DNA from: G963674665 sp964609625
GTDB taxonomy: Bacteria > Desulfobacterota > Desulfovibrionia > Desulfovibrionales > Desulfovibrionaceae
NCBI GenBank assembly: GCA_964609625.1
Contig: CAZSRS010000004.1
Coordinates: forward strand, 124,001-188,000
Direction of reading: 5' to 3'
Length of the DNA stretch: 64,000 nt
How positions within the stretch are numbered: the stretch's first letter is position 1; the number at the start of each line of letters is the position of its first letter. Shown in pieces: positions 34,295-43,223 of this stretch. The position numbers were made by a program, and so were the translations under genes. Below the pieces are notes generated by a model. It was given only the letters and a program-made list of their open reading frames with translations. It was not told the DNA's origin and ran no database searches.

Positions 34295-36706
34295 CTAGAT
34301 GTCGAGTTCGCGAACCCGCAGGGCGTTGCGCTCGATGAATTCTCGTCTGGGAACCACGTTGTCGCCCATGAGCTGGGAGAATATCTCGTTCGACTCCTGG
34401 TAGTCCTCGATGCGGACCTGCAGGAGAGTGCGTTTCGCGGGATCCATGGTCGTTTCCCAGAGCTGCTCGGGATTCATTTCACCCAGACCCTTGTAGCGTT
34501 GGATACCGATACCCTTGCTGCCCTCTTCGAGCACCGTGGCGTAGAGGCTGAAGATATCCGGCACCGGAATAGTCTGGGGCTCCTTGCCGGCGTCCTTGAC
34601 CACGGTGAAGCTCAAGCCGCCGCAGATACGCTTGATGTCGGCGAGGGCGTCAAAGGACTGTTTGTACATCTTGGAATTGAAGAACTCCACGCCGATGCGG
34701 GTCATGTGCCCGTTCTTGTCCTGGATGTGCACGAAGGTCCGTTGCTCCACGCTGTCGTCCTCGGTCTGGACGTCCATGAAGAAACCTTCCTCCTTCATGT
34801 ACCGGCTGAATTCCGTAAAGGTCTCGATAAATGTCTCCGGCCGGATCTTCTTATCATATTTGAGAAAGGCCAGGAACATACTGCGCAAGACGCCGATGTT
34901 TTCCGCGTCATCCACCTTGTCCTGGACAAAACGCACGGCCTTGAGCAGGTCGATGATCTGCTCCCCCTTGAAGGTGATGTCGTTGCTGGCCTGAATCACC
35001 ATGGAATCGGCGATGCGTTGCAGGAGATAGTCCTCCATTTCCCGTTCGTCCTTGATGAACTTCTCGAAGCTCTTGCCATGGACGCGGAACAGGGGGGGCT
35101 GAGCGATGTACAGGTGTCCATTTTCGATGAGCTTTTCGTACTGGCGGAAGAAAAAGGTCAGCAGAAGGGTGCGGATGTGCGCGCCGTCCACGTCGGCGTC
35201 GGTCATGATCACGATCTTGTGATAGCGCAGCTTGTTCAGGTCTATGCCGTCCTCGCCGTCGCCTATGCCCGCGCCCATGGCCGTGATCAGGGCCTTGATC
35301 TCCTTGTTGCCGAGCATCTTGTCGAAGCGGGTCTTTTCCACGTTGAGGATCTTGCCGCGCAAGGGAAGGATGGCCTGGTGGCTGGGGTCGCGCCCCTGCT
35401 TGGCCGAGCCGCCTGCAGAATCGCCCTCGACAATGAACAGTTCGCTGTCTTCAGGGCTCTTGGACTGGCAGTCCGCGAGCTTGCCCGGCAGGGAATTGTC
35501 CGAGAGCGCCCCCTTGCGCCGAACAAGTTCCTTGGCCTTGCGCGCGGCCTCGCGTGCCCGGGCCGCGTCCACCACCTTTTCCACGATCAGTTTGGCGTCC
35601 TTGGGATTCTCCTCGAAAAAGGTGTTCAGCTTCTCGTAGACCATGGTGGAGACGATGCCCGTGACGTCGCTGTTGCCCAGCTTGGTCTTGGTCTGCCCCT
35701 CGAATTGCGGCATGGAGAGCTTGACGCTGATCACCGCGGTGAGGCCTTCGCGCACGTCGTCGCCGGAGAGTTTCTGCTTGAGCTTCTTGGGCAGATCGGC
35801 ATTCTGGATATAGGTGTTCAGGGCCCTGGTCAGGGCGGTTTTGTACCCCACCAGGTGGACACCGCCTTCCTTGGTGCGGATGTTGTTGGCGAAGGTCTGG
35901 ACGTTTTCTTTGTACCCCGCGTTGTACTGCATGGCGAATTCAACGGAGGTATTCTCTATGGCGCTCTGGGCATAGATGATCTCGTGGATGCCGTTCTCGC
36001 CGCTGTTCAGGTCCTTGACGAACTGCACGAGACCGCCGTCGAACTTGAACAGGGTGCGCTGATTGGTGATCTCGTCGTTGAATTCGATTTCCAGACCGCT
36101 GTTGAGATACGCCAATTCCTCGAAGCGCTTGCGCAGGATGTCGTAGAAGAACTGATTGGTCTCGAAAATGGTCTCGTCCGGCCGAAAGCGGATGGTGGTG
36201 CCGGTGTTTTCGGCCTCGCCCTGAACGGTGAGGGGCGTGACCGGCACACCGCGCTCGTAACGCTGGTGATGACGCTTGCCGTCGCGTCGGACCACAACCT
36301 CGAGATACTCGGACAGGGCGTTGACAACGGATACGCCCACACCGTGCAGGCCACCGGATACCTTGTAACTGTCGTTGTCGAACTTGCCGCCCGCGTGGAG
36401 CACGGTCATGACCACTTCCACGGCGGGCCGGTTTTCCTTTGGGTGCATGCCCACGGGAATGCCGCGGCCGTTGTCCGAGACCGTGACCGAGTTGTCCAGA
36501 TGCAGATTGACCACAATGCGGTTGCAATAGCCGGCCATGGCCTCGTCGACCGAGTTGTCCACCACCTCGTAGACCAGGTGATGTAGGCCGCGGATATCCG
36601 TACTGCCGATATACATGGCCGGTCGTTTGCGAACGGCCGAAAGCCCCTCGAGAACGGTGATGCTCGTCTCATCGTACGTAGTTAACTTGGTTACGGGTTC
36701 GCTCAT
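34295..36706 (-). CDS. gyrB: DNA gyrase subunit B
   Basis: A 803-residue gyrase ATPase subunit. It carries SAVRKRPAMYIGSTDIRGLH, the GHKL ATP site with VDNSVDEAMAGYC and NDRGIP-like NGRGIPVG, then the TOPRIM segment EGDSAGGSAKQGRD, DADVDGAHI, and the terminal RYKGLGEMNPEQLW. ATP hydrolysis drives supercoiling with GyrA. ATG 36706 begins one base after the dnaN TAA. Length matches the normal 800-805. Confidence 0.98.
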   Translation of the reverse strand: MSEPVTKLTTYDETSITVLEGLSAVRKRPAMYIGSTDIRGLHHLVYEVVDNSVDEAMAGYCNRIVVNLHLDNSVTVSDNGRGIPVGMHPKENRPAVEVVMTVLHAGGKFDNDSYKVSGGLHGVGVSVVNALSEYLEVVVRRDGKRHHQRYERGVPVTPLTVQGEAENTGTTIRFRPDETIFETNQFFYDILRKRFEELAYLNSGLEIEFNDEITNQRTLFKFDGGLVQFVKDLNSGENGIHEIIYAQSAIENTSVEFAMQYNAGYKENVQTFANNIRTKEGGVHLVGYKTALTRALNTYIQNADLPKKLKQKLSGDDVREGLTAVISVKLSMPQFEGQTKTKLGNSDVTGIVSTMVYEKLNTFFEENPKDAKLIVEKVVDAARAREAARKAKELVRRKGALSDNSLPGKLADCQSKSPEDSELFIVEGDSAGGSAKQGRDPSHQAILPLRGKILNVEKTRFDKMLGNKEIKALITAMGAGIGDGEDGIDLNKLRYHKIVIMTDADVDGAHIRTLLLTFFFRQYEKLIENGHLYIAQPPLFRVHGKSFEKFIKDEREMEDYLLQRIADSMVIQASNDITFKGEQIIDLLKAVRFVQDKVDDAENIGVLRSMFLAFLKYDKKIRPETFIETFTEFSRYMKEEGFFMDVQTEDDSVEQRTFVHIQDKNGHMTRIGVEFFNSKMYKQSFDALADIKRICGGLSFTVVKDAGKEPQTIPVPDIFSLYATVLEEGSKGIGIQRYKGLGEMNPEQLWETTMDPAKRTLLQVRIEDYQESNEIFSQLMGDNVVPRREFIERNALRVRELDI

Positions 36707-36707
36707 C

Positions 36708-37865
36708 TTAGACGTCTTCCTCGCTGTAATAGGTATCATCCACAACTTTCATGGGCATGATGATCACGGTGTAGCCTGGATCGCTCTTGCCGGTGATGGA
36801 ACACGGGCCCTCCACGCCGGTCAGGGTCATGGTCACGCGCTCGGATTCGAAATGCCCGAGAATCTCGGTTAGATTGCGGGTGGGGAAGGCGATTTTGGGT
36901 ACGCCTTCAACACCGACGGCTTCCAGGGTCTCCGTGCCTGATCCAACCTCCTGGCCCTGTGAAGACAGCGTGAGTTCTTCCTTGGTGAACTCGAAATAGG
37001 TGCAGCGGTTGTTTTCCGAGTTGAAGAGCAGCATCCGCTCCAGGGCCTCTGACACGTCTTGGCGGTCAAGTTCCACGGTCACAGCGTCTTCCGAGTCCAA
37101 CCTGGAGATGAAATTGTGGTAGTCAGGATACTGGTAATAGGAGAGGGGCAGGCTGAAGGTCTCCTGGCCGTCTATGGTACGGAAAAAGAGCCTCTTCTCC
37201 GCGATGGCACACTCGATGTTGTCCGAGGTGAGCCATTTCCTGAGTTCCAGGAGATACTTGCGCTGGATGAGCACCCCTTCCTGCGGCAACAACTCGATGA
37301 AATTGGGGTCCTTGTGGTCGACCATGGCGAACTGGTGTCCGTTCAGGCCGCAGAATTCCACCCGTCCTTCCTGGGCAAAGGGCTTTATACTCATGCAGGC
37401 CACTGCCTCCATGGTGTCATCGTCGCTGATGCAAAACCCTACCTGTTCGATGATTTCTTGCAGGTTGTCGCCCGAGAGCGGGACCACCTTTTCCGCTGGA
37501 AACGAGGTGAAGGTCTGGAACCAGTTGGGGTCGTTGACAGGGAGATTGTATTTTCGGCTGCCCAGTTTCACGCGCAGATTCTGGTTTTTCTCGTCAAGTT
37601 CCAGGGTGGTCTCACCGGGAGGGAGCCTCTTGACCAGGTCGTAGAAGTTCCTGCCCTGGACTCCGGCCAACCCCGGCTCTTCGATTTCCGCCTGATAGAT
37701 GCCACAGAATTCGAGGCTGGAGTCGGTGGACATGATCTTCACGCTCTTGTCCGCGGCTTCGATCCAGATGGTGCGCAGGAAAGCGGCGCCTGTCTTGATC
37801 GGAATGATGTTGGCGGCTTTCTGCAGACCTTCGATGATGTCGTCCTTGAAGAACTTAACCAACAT
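36708..37865 (-). CDS. dnaN: DNA polymerase III beta clamp
   Basis: A 385-residue sliding clamp with three repeated domains. The N-terminus MLVKFFKDDIIEGLQKAAN and the tail, ending PMKVVDDTYYSEEDV, fit the family; most clamps end in PMRL, and this one has a PMKV start to a longer acidic extension. It tethers the polymerase to DNA. AAGGAGAATACTT precedes the ATG. It follows dnaA after a 142-base AT-rich spacer and precedes gyrB by one base. Confidence 0.97.
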   Translation of the reverse strand: MLVKFFKDDIIEGLQKAANIIPIKTGAAFLRTIWIEAADKSVKIMSTDSSLEFCGIYQAEIEEPGLAGVQGRNFYDLVKRLPPGETTLELDEKNQNLRVKLGSRKYNLPVNDPNWFQTFTSFPAEKVVPLSGDNLQEIIEQVGFCISDDDTMEAVACMSIKPFAQEGRVEFCGLNGHQFAMVDHKDPNFIELLPQEGVLIQRKYLLELRKWLTSDNIECAIAEKRLFFRTIDGQETFSLPLSYYQYPDYHNFISRLDSEDAVTVELDRQDVSEALERMLLFNSENNRCTYFEFTKEELTLSSQGQEVGSGTETLEAVGVEGVPKIAFPTRNLTEILGHFESERVTMTLTGVEGPCSITGKSDPGYTVIIMPMKVVDDTYYSEEDV

Positions 37866-38007
37866 AAGTATTCTCCTTGATCGTTGTAGTAGGGGGCGCT
37901 GCTATGTTCATTTCTGTATTATCATCGTGTAAATTTTGAATATTTTATGAACCACACCTGTCAGGAACAAGGAGCGGCCAGGAACATACGGCCCTTGTTT
38001 CCCATTG

Positions 38008-39309
38008 TCAGTGCATCAAGGAACACTTTTTCTTCAGGTGTGCGAGCAAACGTTGCAAATCTTTGTTATCTTCCTGTAATTTATCAATTTTACTCACGGC
38101 ATACATGGCCGTGCTGTGGTCCTTGCCCCCGAAGTGTTTCCCCAGGGCAGGATAGGAACAGCCAGTCAGTTGACGGCACAGGTACATCGCCACTTGTCGG
38201 GCAAAGGTGATGGAACGCTCCCGTTTGTTCCCGGTCAGCGTTTTTGGTGACAGGGAAAAATTCTCGGCCACCACCGCGATGATTTCCTCGGGTGTCGGGC
38301 CGTGCTTGGTCTTGCCCTCGGCATGGCTGAGGATCTGCTGAAAATCCGCCTCCTGGATGTTCTTGTGCACCAGTTTCTTGAAGGCGAAGATCTTGAGCAG
38401 GATGCCTTCGAGATAGCGCAGGTCGGTGAAGCGCTGGGCCAGGGTCAGGATCTGTTCCTTGCCCAGTTTGATTCGTCGCGTTTTACACAAGGCCTGCACA
38501 TACTTCACCCTGACGTCCAGGTCAGGCTCCTTGAGGGTGATGATCAATCCCCACTCCAGGCGTGAGCGCAGGGCTTCGGAGAAATTCTCCAGATCGCTCA
38601 GCTTGCCGTTGCAGCAAAAGACCATCTGTTTTTTTGCGTCGTGAAACCGATCGAAAAGGATCACCAGTTCTTCCTGAAGCTGCACGTGTTCGCTGAGCCG
38701 CTGCATGTCGTCCACCAGCAGGCATTCGAAGGGCAGGAAGTATTTCCGGGCGCGGAGCATGTCGTTATTGAATGTTGTTGCATAGATGGATGCCATTTCC
38801 TCCAGCGTGCCGAAAAAAATGGAGGAGCGCTCGATGTTCTTGGCAAACTCGCTGCCCATGGCCTTGAGCAGATGTGTCTTGCCGCACCCGCGGGGACCGC
38901 AGATCACCAACGGGTTGAAACGTACCTCCTGCTTAGTGGCGATATCCTTGGCCGAAGCCTGGGGGAACTGGTTCTTCTGGTTGGTGATGAAGGTCTCGAA
39001 GCTGAACCGCCTGCCGAACGGCGCATCCGGAGGCTGCATCACGCGCTGCCGAACAGAGGGAAGGGGGCCTCCTCCCTGCTGGCGGCAGCTGTAGGTTACG
39101 GCACAGCCGGCACCGAAGTGTAGGGCCAATTGCTCCTCGAAACCCTGTTGGACCGTGTCGCTGAACCATTGCGCGAAATAGGGGTGTGGAAAAACCACCT
39201 GGATGCTCTTGTCGATGTCGTTTTGGATGATGCGCAAGGGCTCGAACCATTGCTGCAGCTCTTTCTCGGAATAGGTCTGCTGCAGATGGCGACGCAAGAT
39301 CGTTTTCAA
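38008..39309 (-). CDS. dnaA: Replication initiator DnaA
   Basis: A 433-residue initiator. Domain I begins ILRRHLQQTYSEKELQQWFE. The AAA+ core has Walker A GPRGCGKTHLLKA, Walker B ECLLVDDMQRL, and the sensor-II region. Domain IV carries GKHFGGKDHSTAMYAVSKI, the dnaA-box recognition helix. Domain II is short. The start is a TTG at 39309: the only upstream in-frame codon before a stop (TAA) is not an ATG, and the fold starts immediately, so the TTG is well supported though it lacks a clear ribosome site. DnaA opens the origin and regulates initiation. It reads leftwards away from the 39.3-39.65 kb gap. Confidence 0.96.
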   Translation of the reverse strand: MKTILRRHLQQTYSEKELQQWFEPLRIIQNDIDKSIQVVFPHPYFAQWFSDTVQQGFEEQLALHFGAGCAVTYSCRQQGGGPLPSVRQRVMQPPDAPFGRRFSFETFITNQKNQFPQASAKDIATKQEVRFNPLVICGPRGCGKTHLLKAMGSEFAKNIERSSIFFGTLEEMASIYATTFNNDMLRARKYFLPFECLLVDDMQRLSEHVQLQEELVILFDRFHDAKKQMVFCCNGKLSDLENFSEALRSRLEWGLIITLKEPDLDVRVKYVQALCKTRRIKLGKEQILTLAQRFTDLRYLEGILLKIFAFKKLVHKNIQEADFQQILSHAEGKTKHGPTPEEIIAVVAENFSLSPKTLTGNKRERSITFARQVAMYLCRQLTGCSYPALGKHFGGKDHSTAMYAVSKIDKLQEDNKDLQRLLAHLKKKCSLMH

Positions 39310-39652
39310 TGGAGGCCGTAACGCTGCTGGTTATTGAAAAATAAACAAAACCGTGAGGATGGAGTTGAATGCCCTACCCCACACCACCACAAACTCAAAA
39401 ACATTTTCTACCAAAAAACGGCAGCCGCGCCAAGTCCTATATTCGCGGATAATTTCAAGAAGTTGCACGCTTCTTGCCTCGAACCGGACTTTCCATGTAT
39501 GCCAAGCCGCCATGGGCTCCTGCCTCAGGACGTGGATGCCAGCGAGAGTTCCCGTTTCGCATTCAATGGGGCGTTCCACATCCAGCCGGGCTGCCCAACG
39601 TTCGGACATTGATATGCAACCCTTTGGACTAGTTGTAATCCAGGAATGCAAT
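39310..39652. other. Intergenic gap between divergent dnaA and TRAP genes, candidate origin-associated
   Basis: A 343-base stretch without a gene. Its first 110 bases are AT-rich (ATTGAAAAATAAACAAAAC at 39333 and onward, then runs of A near 39395). Coding direction switches here: dnaA and the operon read left, the TRAP genes right. One near-match to the DnaA box (TTATCCGCG on the minus strand at about 39446) is visible, but no cluster of TTATCCACA boxes, so an origin here is only suspected. The dnaA and dctQ promoters should also lie here. Confidence 0.4.
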
Positions 39653-40204
39653 GTGAAAGAAAGTGAGAAACATTGCCCGCCTCCTTCCCAGGGAGCGCAT
39701 CAGGGAAATTCGCTGGACCGCGTCGTGGGCATGGTGCGGCGTGTGAGTTCCGTTGTGGATACGGGAGCACAAGGGCTGCTCGTCATCCTCTGCCTGTCCA
39801 TGGCCCTGGTCGTCATGCTGCAAGTCTTCAGCCGCTACGTCCTGAACCACTCCCTGTTCTGGTCCGAGGAACTTGGACGTATGCTCCTGGTCTGGCTCAC
39901 CTTCGTGGGCGCCACGGTAGCCTACAAACGAGGGGCGCACCCGGGCGTGCGCGTTCTGGTGCAACGTCTGCCCCGCCGTCTCGAACAGAGTTGCCGCCTG
40001 GTGGCGCATGCGGCCTGCATCCTGCTCTTTGTCGTGATGCTGATTCACGGCTGGCGGTTCTGGAACATGCTCGCCCCGCAGATGACAGTGAGCCTGGGCC
40101 TGAGCAGGCAGGTCCCGTTCTCTGCCATCCCGCTGGCGGGCGCTGTGTTGCTGCTGCACGGGGCGGCATTTTTTCTGGAGACGGTTGCGGAGTTGCGGAG
40201 GTGA
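39653..40204 (+). CDS. dctQ: TRAP transporter small permease
   Basis: A 183-residue four-helix membrane protein. It has QVFSRYVLNHSLFWSEELGR near the second helix and LLVWLTFVGATVAYKRGAH, the DctQ signature, then helices ending FFLETVAELRR. It pairs with DctM in a sodium-driven dicarboxylate/sialate-type transporter. I chose GTG at 39653, with AGGA eight bases upstream; the frame has no closer ATG with a ribosome site. Its stop overlaps the dctM start (GTGA). No DctP-binding protein gene adjoins. Confidence 0.9.
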   Translation: MKESEKHCPPPSQGAHQGNSLDRVVGMVRRVSSVVDTGAQGLLVILCLSMALVVMLQVFSRYVLNHSLFWSEELGRMLLVWLTFVGATVAYKRGAHPGVRVLVQRLPRRLEQSCRLVAHAACILLFVVMLIHGWRFWNMLAPQMTVSLGLSRQVPFSAIPLAGAVLLLHGAAFFLETVAELRR

Positions 40205-41472
40205 GCGCGCTGACCCTGTTCGGCCTGATGCTGGGGTTGTTCCTGCTCAACGCGCCCATTGCCGTGGCTATCGGCGTTGCCAGTCTGCTCTGCTTCTGGG
40301 TGTTCGAGGACGTCAGTCCGATGCTGGTGGTACAGCGTATGTATGGGGGGGCGGATTCCTTTCCCCTGATGGCTGTGCCCCTGTTCATGCTGGCAGGGCA
40401 CCTGATGGACGCGGGCGGTCTGTCCCGGCGTCTGGTGGCCATGGCCCAGGCCCTGGTCGGTTGGCTCCCCGGCGGGTTGGCCGCGGTGGCCACTGTCTCG
40501 GCCATGTTCTTTGCCGGCATCTCCGGATCCGCAGCCGCGGACACGGCGGCCGTGGGCGGCATTCTCATCCCGGCCATGATCCGCGCCGGCTATCCAGGTC
40601 CCCTGGCAGCGGCTGTGCAGGCCTCGGGCGGCTCCATCGGGGTGATCATCCCACCGAGCATCCCCTTGATCATCTTCGGCGTGCTCACCGGCGCCTCCAT
40701 CGGCAAATTGTTCCTGGCAGGGATCATCCCCGGCCTGATCATGGGAGCGAGTCTGCTCGGCATGAACGTGGTGTTGTGTCGGAAACATGACGCCGGAAAC
40801 ATGTCCTTTTCCCTTGCCGAACTGCTAGGCGCCGGTCGAAAGGCGATCTTTGCCCTGGGCGCGCCGGTGATCATCCTCGGAGGTATCCTGGGCGGTGTGT
40901 TCACGGCCACGGAGTCGGCCGCCGTGGCCGTGGGCTACGCCTTTGTGGTGGGGCTCTTCGTACACCGCGAACTGCACCTGGCCGAGGTGCCACGGCTCTG
41001 CCTCGAGGCCGGGGTCATGGCCAGCGTGGTGATGTTCATTATCGCACAGGCCACGGCTTGCAGCTGGTTCATGACCATCCAGGAGATGCCTAAGGGTATC
41101 GCGGAATTCCTGCTCGGCATTTCCAGCAACCCCGTGGTGCTGCTGTTGCTGCTCAACCTGCTCTTGCTGCTGGCCGGGGCGGTGGTGGAAACCACGGCGG
41201 CCCTGTTGCTGTTCGTGCCGGTGCTCCTGCCCATTGCACCGGAGCTGGGCATCGACGTGATCCAACTCGGCGCCATTATGGTGGTGAATTTGGCCATCGG
41301 CATGCTCACGCCGCCGTTGGGCATCTGCCTGATCGTGGCCGCAGGGATATCTGGGTCAAACCTGGAAGCGACGGCCAAGGCAGTGCTGCCCTTTTTGTTG
41401 ATCCTGATCGTGGACCTGTTGCTGATCAGTTTCTGGTCGCCGCTGACGACCTGGCTGCCCGGTTTTCTGTGA
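40201..41472 (+). CDS. dctM: TRAP transporter large permease
   Basis: A 423-residue membrane protein with about 12 helices. LGLFLLNAPIAVAIGVAS, GGADSFPLMAVPLFMLAGHLM, SGSAAADTAAVGGILIPAM and GGSIGVIIPPSIPLIIFGV are classical DctM motifs. It forms the transport channel; uptake needs a periplasmic DctP subunit, absent here. GTG 40201 overlaps the dctQ stop. The 3' end overlaps the convergent gene ending at 41426 by 47 bases. The substrate is unknown. Confidence 0.95.
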   Translation: MSALTLFGLMLGLFLLNAPIAVAIGVASLLCFWVFEDVSPMLVVQRMYGGADSFPLMAVPLFMLAGHLMDAGGLSRRLVAMAQALVGWLPGGLAAVATVSAMFFAGISGSAAADTAAVGGILIPAMIRAGYPGPLAAAVQASGGSIGVIIPPSIPLIIFGVLTGASIGKLFLAGIIPGLIMGASLLGMNVVLCRKHDAGNMSFSLAELLGAGRKAIFALGAPVIILGGILGGVFTATESAAVAVGYAFVVGLFVHRELHLAEVPRLCLEAGVMASVVMFIIAQATACSWFMTIQEMPKGIAEFLLGISSNPVVLLLLLNLLLLLAGAVVETTAALLLFVPVLLPIAPELGIDVIQLGAIMVVNLAIGMLTPPLGICLIVAAGISGSNLEATAKAVLPFLLILIVDLLLISFWSPLTTWLPGFL

Positions 41473-41722
41473 TGAGGGGCGCGGCTGTGAGGGCGTTGAC
41501 TGTTTCGGCGTTTACCTGGGGGTTCAGGGATTCCAGTAGTCCACGGGCCGCCGCGATGAGTCTGGCTCTGAAAGAGAAGCGCTCCAGCCCCTGAAGACCC
41601 CCGCCGGCGCTGCGCAGCAGCTCACCGAGAGCGAGGTCCACGGCCTCGGGGGCACACACGCCCGTCCTCTCGAATTCAAGAGACTTGTGTTGCAGGATGT
41701 CTCGCAGAAACGCGCCGTACAT
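41426..41722 (-). CDS. Small helical protein, unknown
   Basis: A 98-residue protein with no family I can name. The N-terminal MYGAFLRDILQHKSLEFERT and GELLRSAGGGLQGLERFSF look helical; the C-terminus is Ala/Thr-rich. It overlaps the dctM 3' end by 47 bases, which lowers confidence, but it lies head-to-tail 75 bases after the small Cys-rich gene, and GGGGGTCCC precedes its ATG at 41722. It may be the last gene of the MerR-like operon. Confidence 0.4.
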   Translation of the reverse strand: MYGAFLRDILQHKSLEFERTGVCAPEAVDLALGELLRSAGGGLQGLERFSFRARLIAAARGLLESLNPQVNAETVNALTAAPLITENRAARSSAATRN

Positions 41723-41797
41723 TGGGACCCCCAAGGTGGACCGGCATGCTGTCGCGAGGAATGTAGCAACAATGATGCCGGAACATATGGGGGAGAT

Positions 41798-41986
41798 TCA
41801 ACTGGCCATCTTGAGCAGATCGCTGTCCTGCACGGTGACTGCCTGACCGCCCCGCTTGCGCAACAGGCTGTGGATCTTGTGCAGGTTGGTGTCCGTACAA
41901 TGCGCCTCGCACAGGCCGTACTCCAGGTCCTCCGGCCAGTCCGCGAAGATGATCAGGGCCATGGCGTCGCAGAAGTGGCATTTCAT
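41798..41986 (-). CDS. Tiny CxxC protein (62 aa), possible zinc-finger
   Basis: A 62-residue protein beginning MKCHFCDAMALIIFADW. It has a CxxC (CHFC) near residue 3 and CEAHC near 25, together able to bind one zinc ion. The C-terminus ends in QAVTVQDSDLLKMAS. GGATAGGTCTTCA precedes the ATG. It begins 8 bases after the stop of the MerR-like gene, so both are cotranscribed. The role is unknown; a metal-binding accessory or transcription-linked finger is possible. Confidence 0.65.
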   Translation of the reverse strand: MKCHFCDAMALIIFADWPEDLEYGLCEAHCTDTNLHKIHSLLRKRGGQAVTVQDSDLLKMAS

Positions 41987-41993
41987 TGAAGAC

Positions 41994-42596
41994 CTATCCT
42001 TGTTGACGTTCGCGGGTTTGTTCCTTGGCCAGATGGCCCAGCCATTTGCGCAACTGCTCCAGGTCCTGCTGGTGGATGCGCTCGGCGTCATCCTGCAAGG
42101 AGCGTAGGCCGCGTATCTCTTTTTGGAGTTCCTCGACCTTTGCTTCCAAGGCCTGGAGCCTGTCTGCCAGTTCGTTAGTAGCACTGTCCGCCGCCGGTTC
42201 CCGCCCCTGGGAGAGGGATTGCAGGGCCTCGGCCACCTGCTGCAGGGCCTCGGCCTGCCGCTGCATGATCGTTTCCAGGCGCCCTTGCTCGGGAGGTGCG
42301 AGCGGAACCTCTGGGAGCGTGGTTGGATGCGTGTCGGGCATCTGTGCAACCGTGCGGGGAGCGGTGACACCACGCCGCTGAAAGCGTCGGGTCAGGAATT
42401 CTTCCACCATAGCGGCGTTCTTCTCCTGCCCCATGCCTTGGAGGATGGCTTCGAAGACCGGGAGACTCTCCTCGTGGTAGCGTCTGCGCTTGCCCTGCCC
42501 GGAGTGGGGGAGGAAGTCGCGAAAGCGCTTGCAGTAGAAACGCGCCGTGGATTCCGGCAGTTCGTAACGCTTGGCGAATTCGGCAATGGTCAGCAT
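41994..42596 (-). CDS. MerR-like regulator with coiled-coil tail
   Basis: A 200-residue protein. LTIAEFAKRYELPESTARFYCKRF at the N-terminus is a MerR-type helix-turn-helix, and RRRYHEESLPVFEAIL is its wing. A Pro-rich linker leads to a coiled coil (ADRLQALEAKVEELQKEIRGL) that would dimerise it. No ligand-binding domain is visible. GGGAGGTGCCC precedes ATG 42596. Upstream lies an AT-rich palindrome at 42738-42757, a plausible operator. It leads the two small genes downstream. Confidence 0.8.
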   Translation of the reverse strand: MLTIAEFAKRYELPESTARFYCKRFRDFLPHSGQGKRRRYHEESLPVFEAILQGMGQEKNAAMVEEFLTRRFQRRGVTAPRTVAQMPDTHPTTLPEVPLAPPEQGRLETIMQRQAEALQQVAEALQSLSQGREPAADSATNELADRLQALEAKVEELQKEIRGLRSLQDDAERIHQQDLEQLRKWLGHLAKEQTRERQQG

Positions 42597-42986
42597 CGGG
42601 CACCTCCCTGATGTGTTCGGGGCATTGGGGGTGGCTGTCTTGCGTTTCCCTGGTTCCAGGACAGGGGTCGTTCGTGGGTATGGAGCATAACCGCAAAGCG
42701 GCACCAATGCAAGCAACGCACGGAAAGAGTTGAAGAAATATTATTTCTAGATAATATCTTGATTTAATATAGAAATTGAGATGCCCGCGCCAGTTATGTG
42801 CTTCGGGGATTTTCAGTTTTTTTGGAATGAGTACACCGCAAGGCTGTGCCTTCCAACCGCAGGGAATTGGATGTGGAACGAGCTGGCGGCAGGCACGGCA
42901 GGCATGAGCGGTCGTTGCGGAAAAAAGCCGGGAAAAAATTCTTGCCAGGGGCACGGGTTTGGGATAAGAATCTCACTTCGCTTTGG
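42597..42986. other. Intergenic stretch with AT-rich palindrome
   Basis: A 390-base stretch without a convincing gene. At 42738-42757, ATATTAT-TTCTAG-ATAATAT is a perfect 7-bp inverted repeat with a short loop, inside an AT-rich block (42730-42780) that stands out from the GC-rich background. A second spaced pair, TTTCTA at 42744 and TAGAAA at 42770, overlaps it. This is a likely promoter/operator for the MerR-like gene. The tRNA-Phe follows at 42987. Confidence 0.5.
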
Positions 42987-43062
42987 GCCGAGGTAGCTCA
43001 GTCGGTAGAGCAGGGGACTGAAAATCCCCGTGTCGGCAGTTCGATTCTGTCCCTCGGCACCA
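42987..43062 (+). tRNA. tRNA-Phe (GAA)
   Basis: A complete cloverleaf: acceptor arm GCCGAGG with CCTCGGC, D arm GCTC...GAGC, anticodon stem GGGGA/TCCCC with anticodon GAA in loop CTGAAAA, and T arm around TTCGATT. The 3' CCA is encoded (43060-43062). A hairpin terminator follows. Confidence 0.97.
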
Positions 43063-43070
43063 CGAAATCA

Positions 43071-43108
43071 AAGGCTTACGGCAAATACACCGTAGGCCTT
43101 TTTTTCTT
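43071..43108 (+). terminator. Intrinsic terminator of tRNA-Phe
   Basis: AAGGCTTACGG pairs with CCGTAGGCCTT (one G-T), then a T-run TTTTTTTCTTT follows. This is a standard Rho-independent terminator. Confidence 0.9.
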
Positions 43109-43223
43109 TGGCGGCGTCCTGGGTCCGCTCTTGAAGAGAACGGATAGGAAGGAAAAGGACGACAAGAGATTGTTCAAAAGATGAACGATCCTAAAACGGT
43201 TGATGTCCCCATTTCCCTGGCCA

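Noticed and set aside
33908..36586. An 892-aa plus-strand ORF over gyrB
   Set aside because: Antisense shadow of gyrB, which has all family motifs.
37866..38007. A DnaA-box cluster in the dnaA-dnaN spacer
   Set aside because: The spacer is AT-rich but I could find no good TTATCCACA-like boxes.
43109..43223. An attachment-site repeat of the tRNA-Phe 3' end near the nucleotidyltransferase gene
   Set aside because: I saw no second copy of the tRNA end in the visible downstream sequence and no integrase gene.
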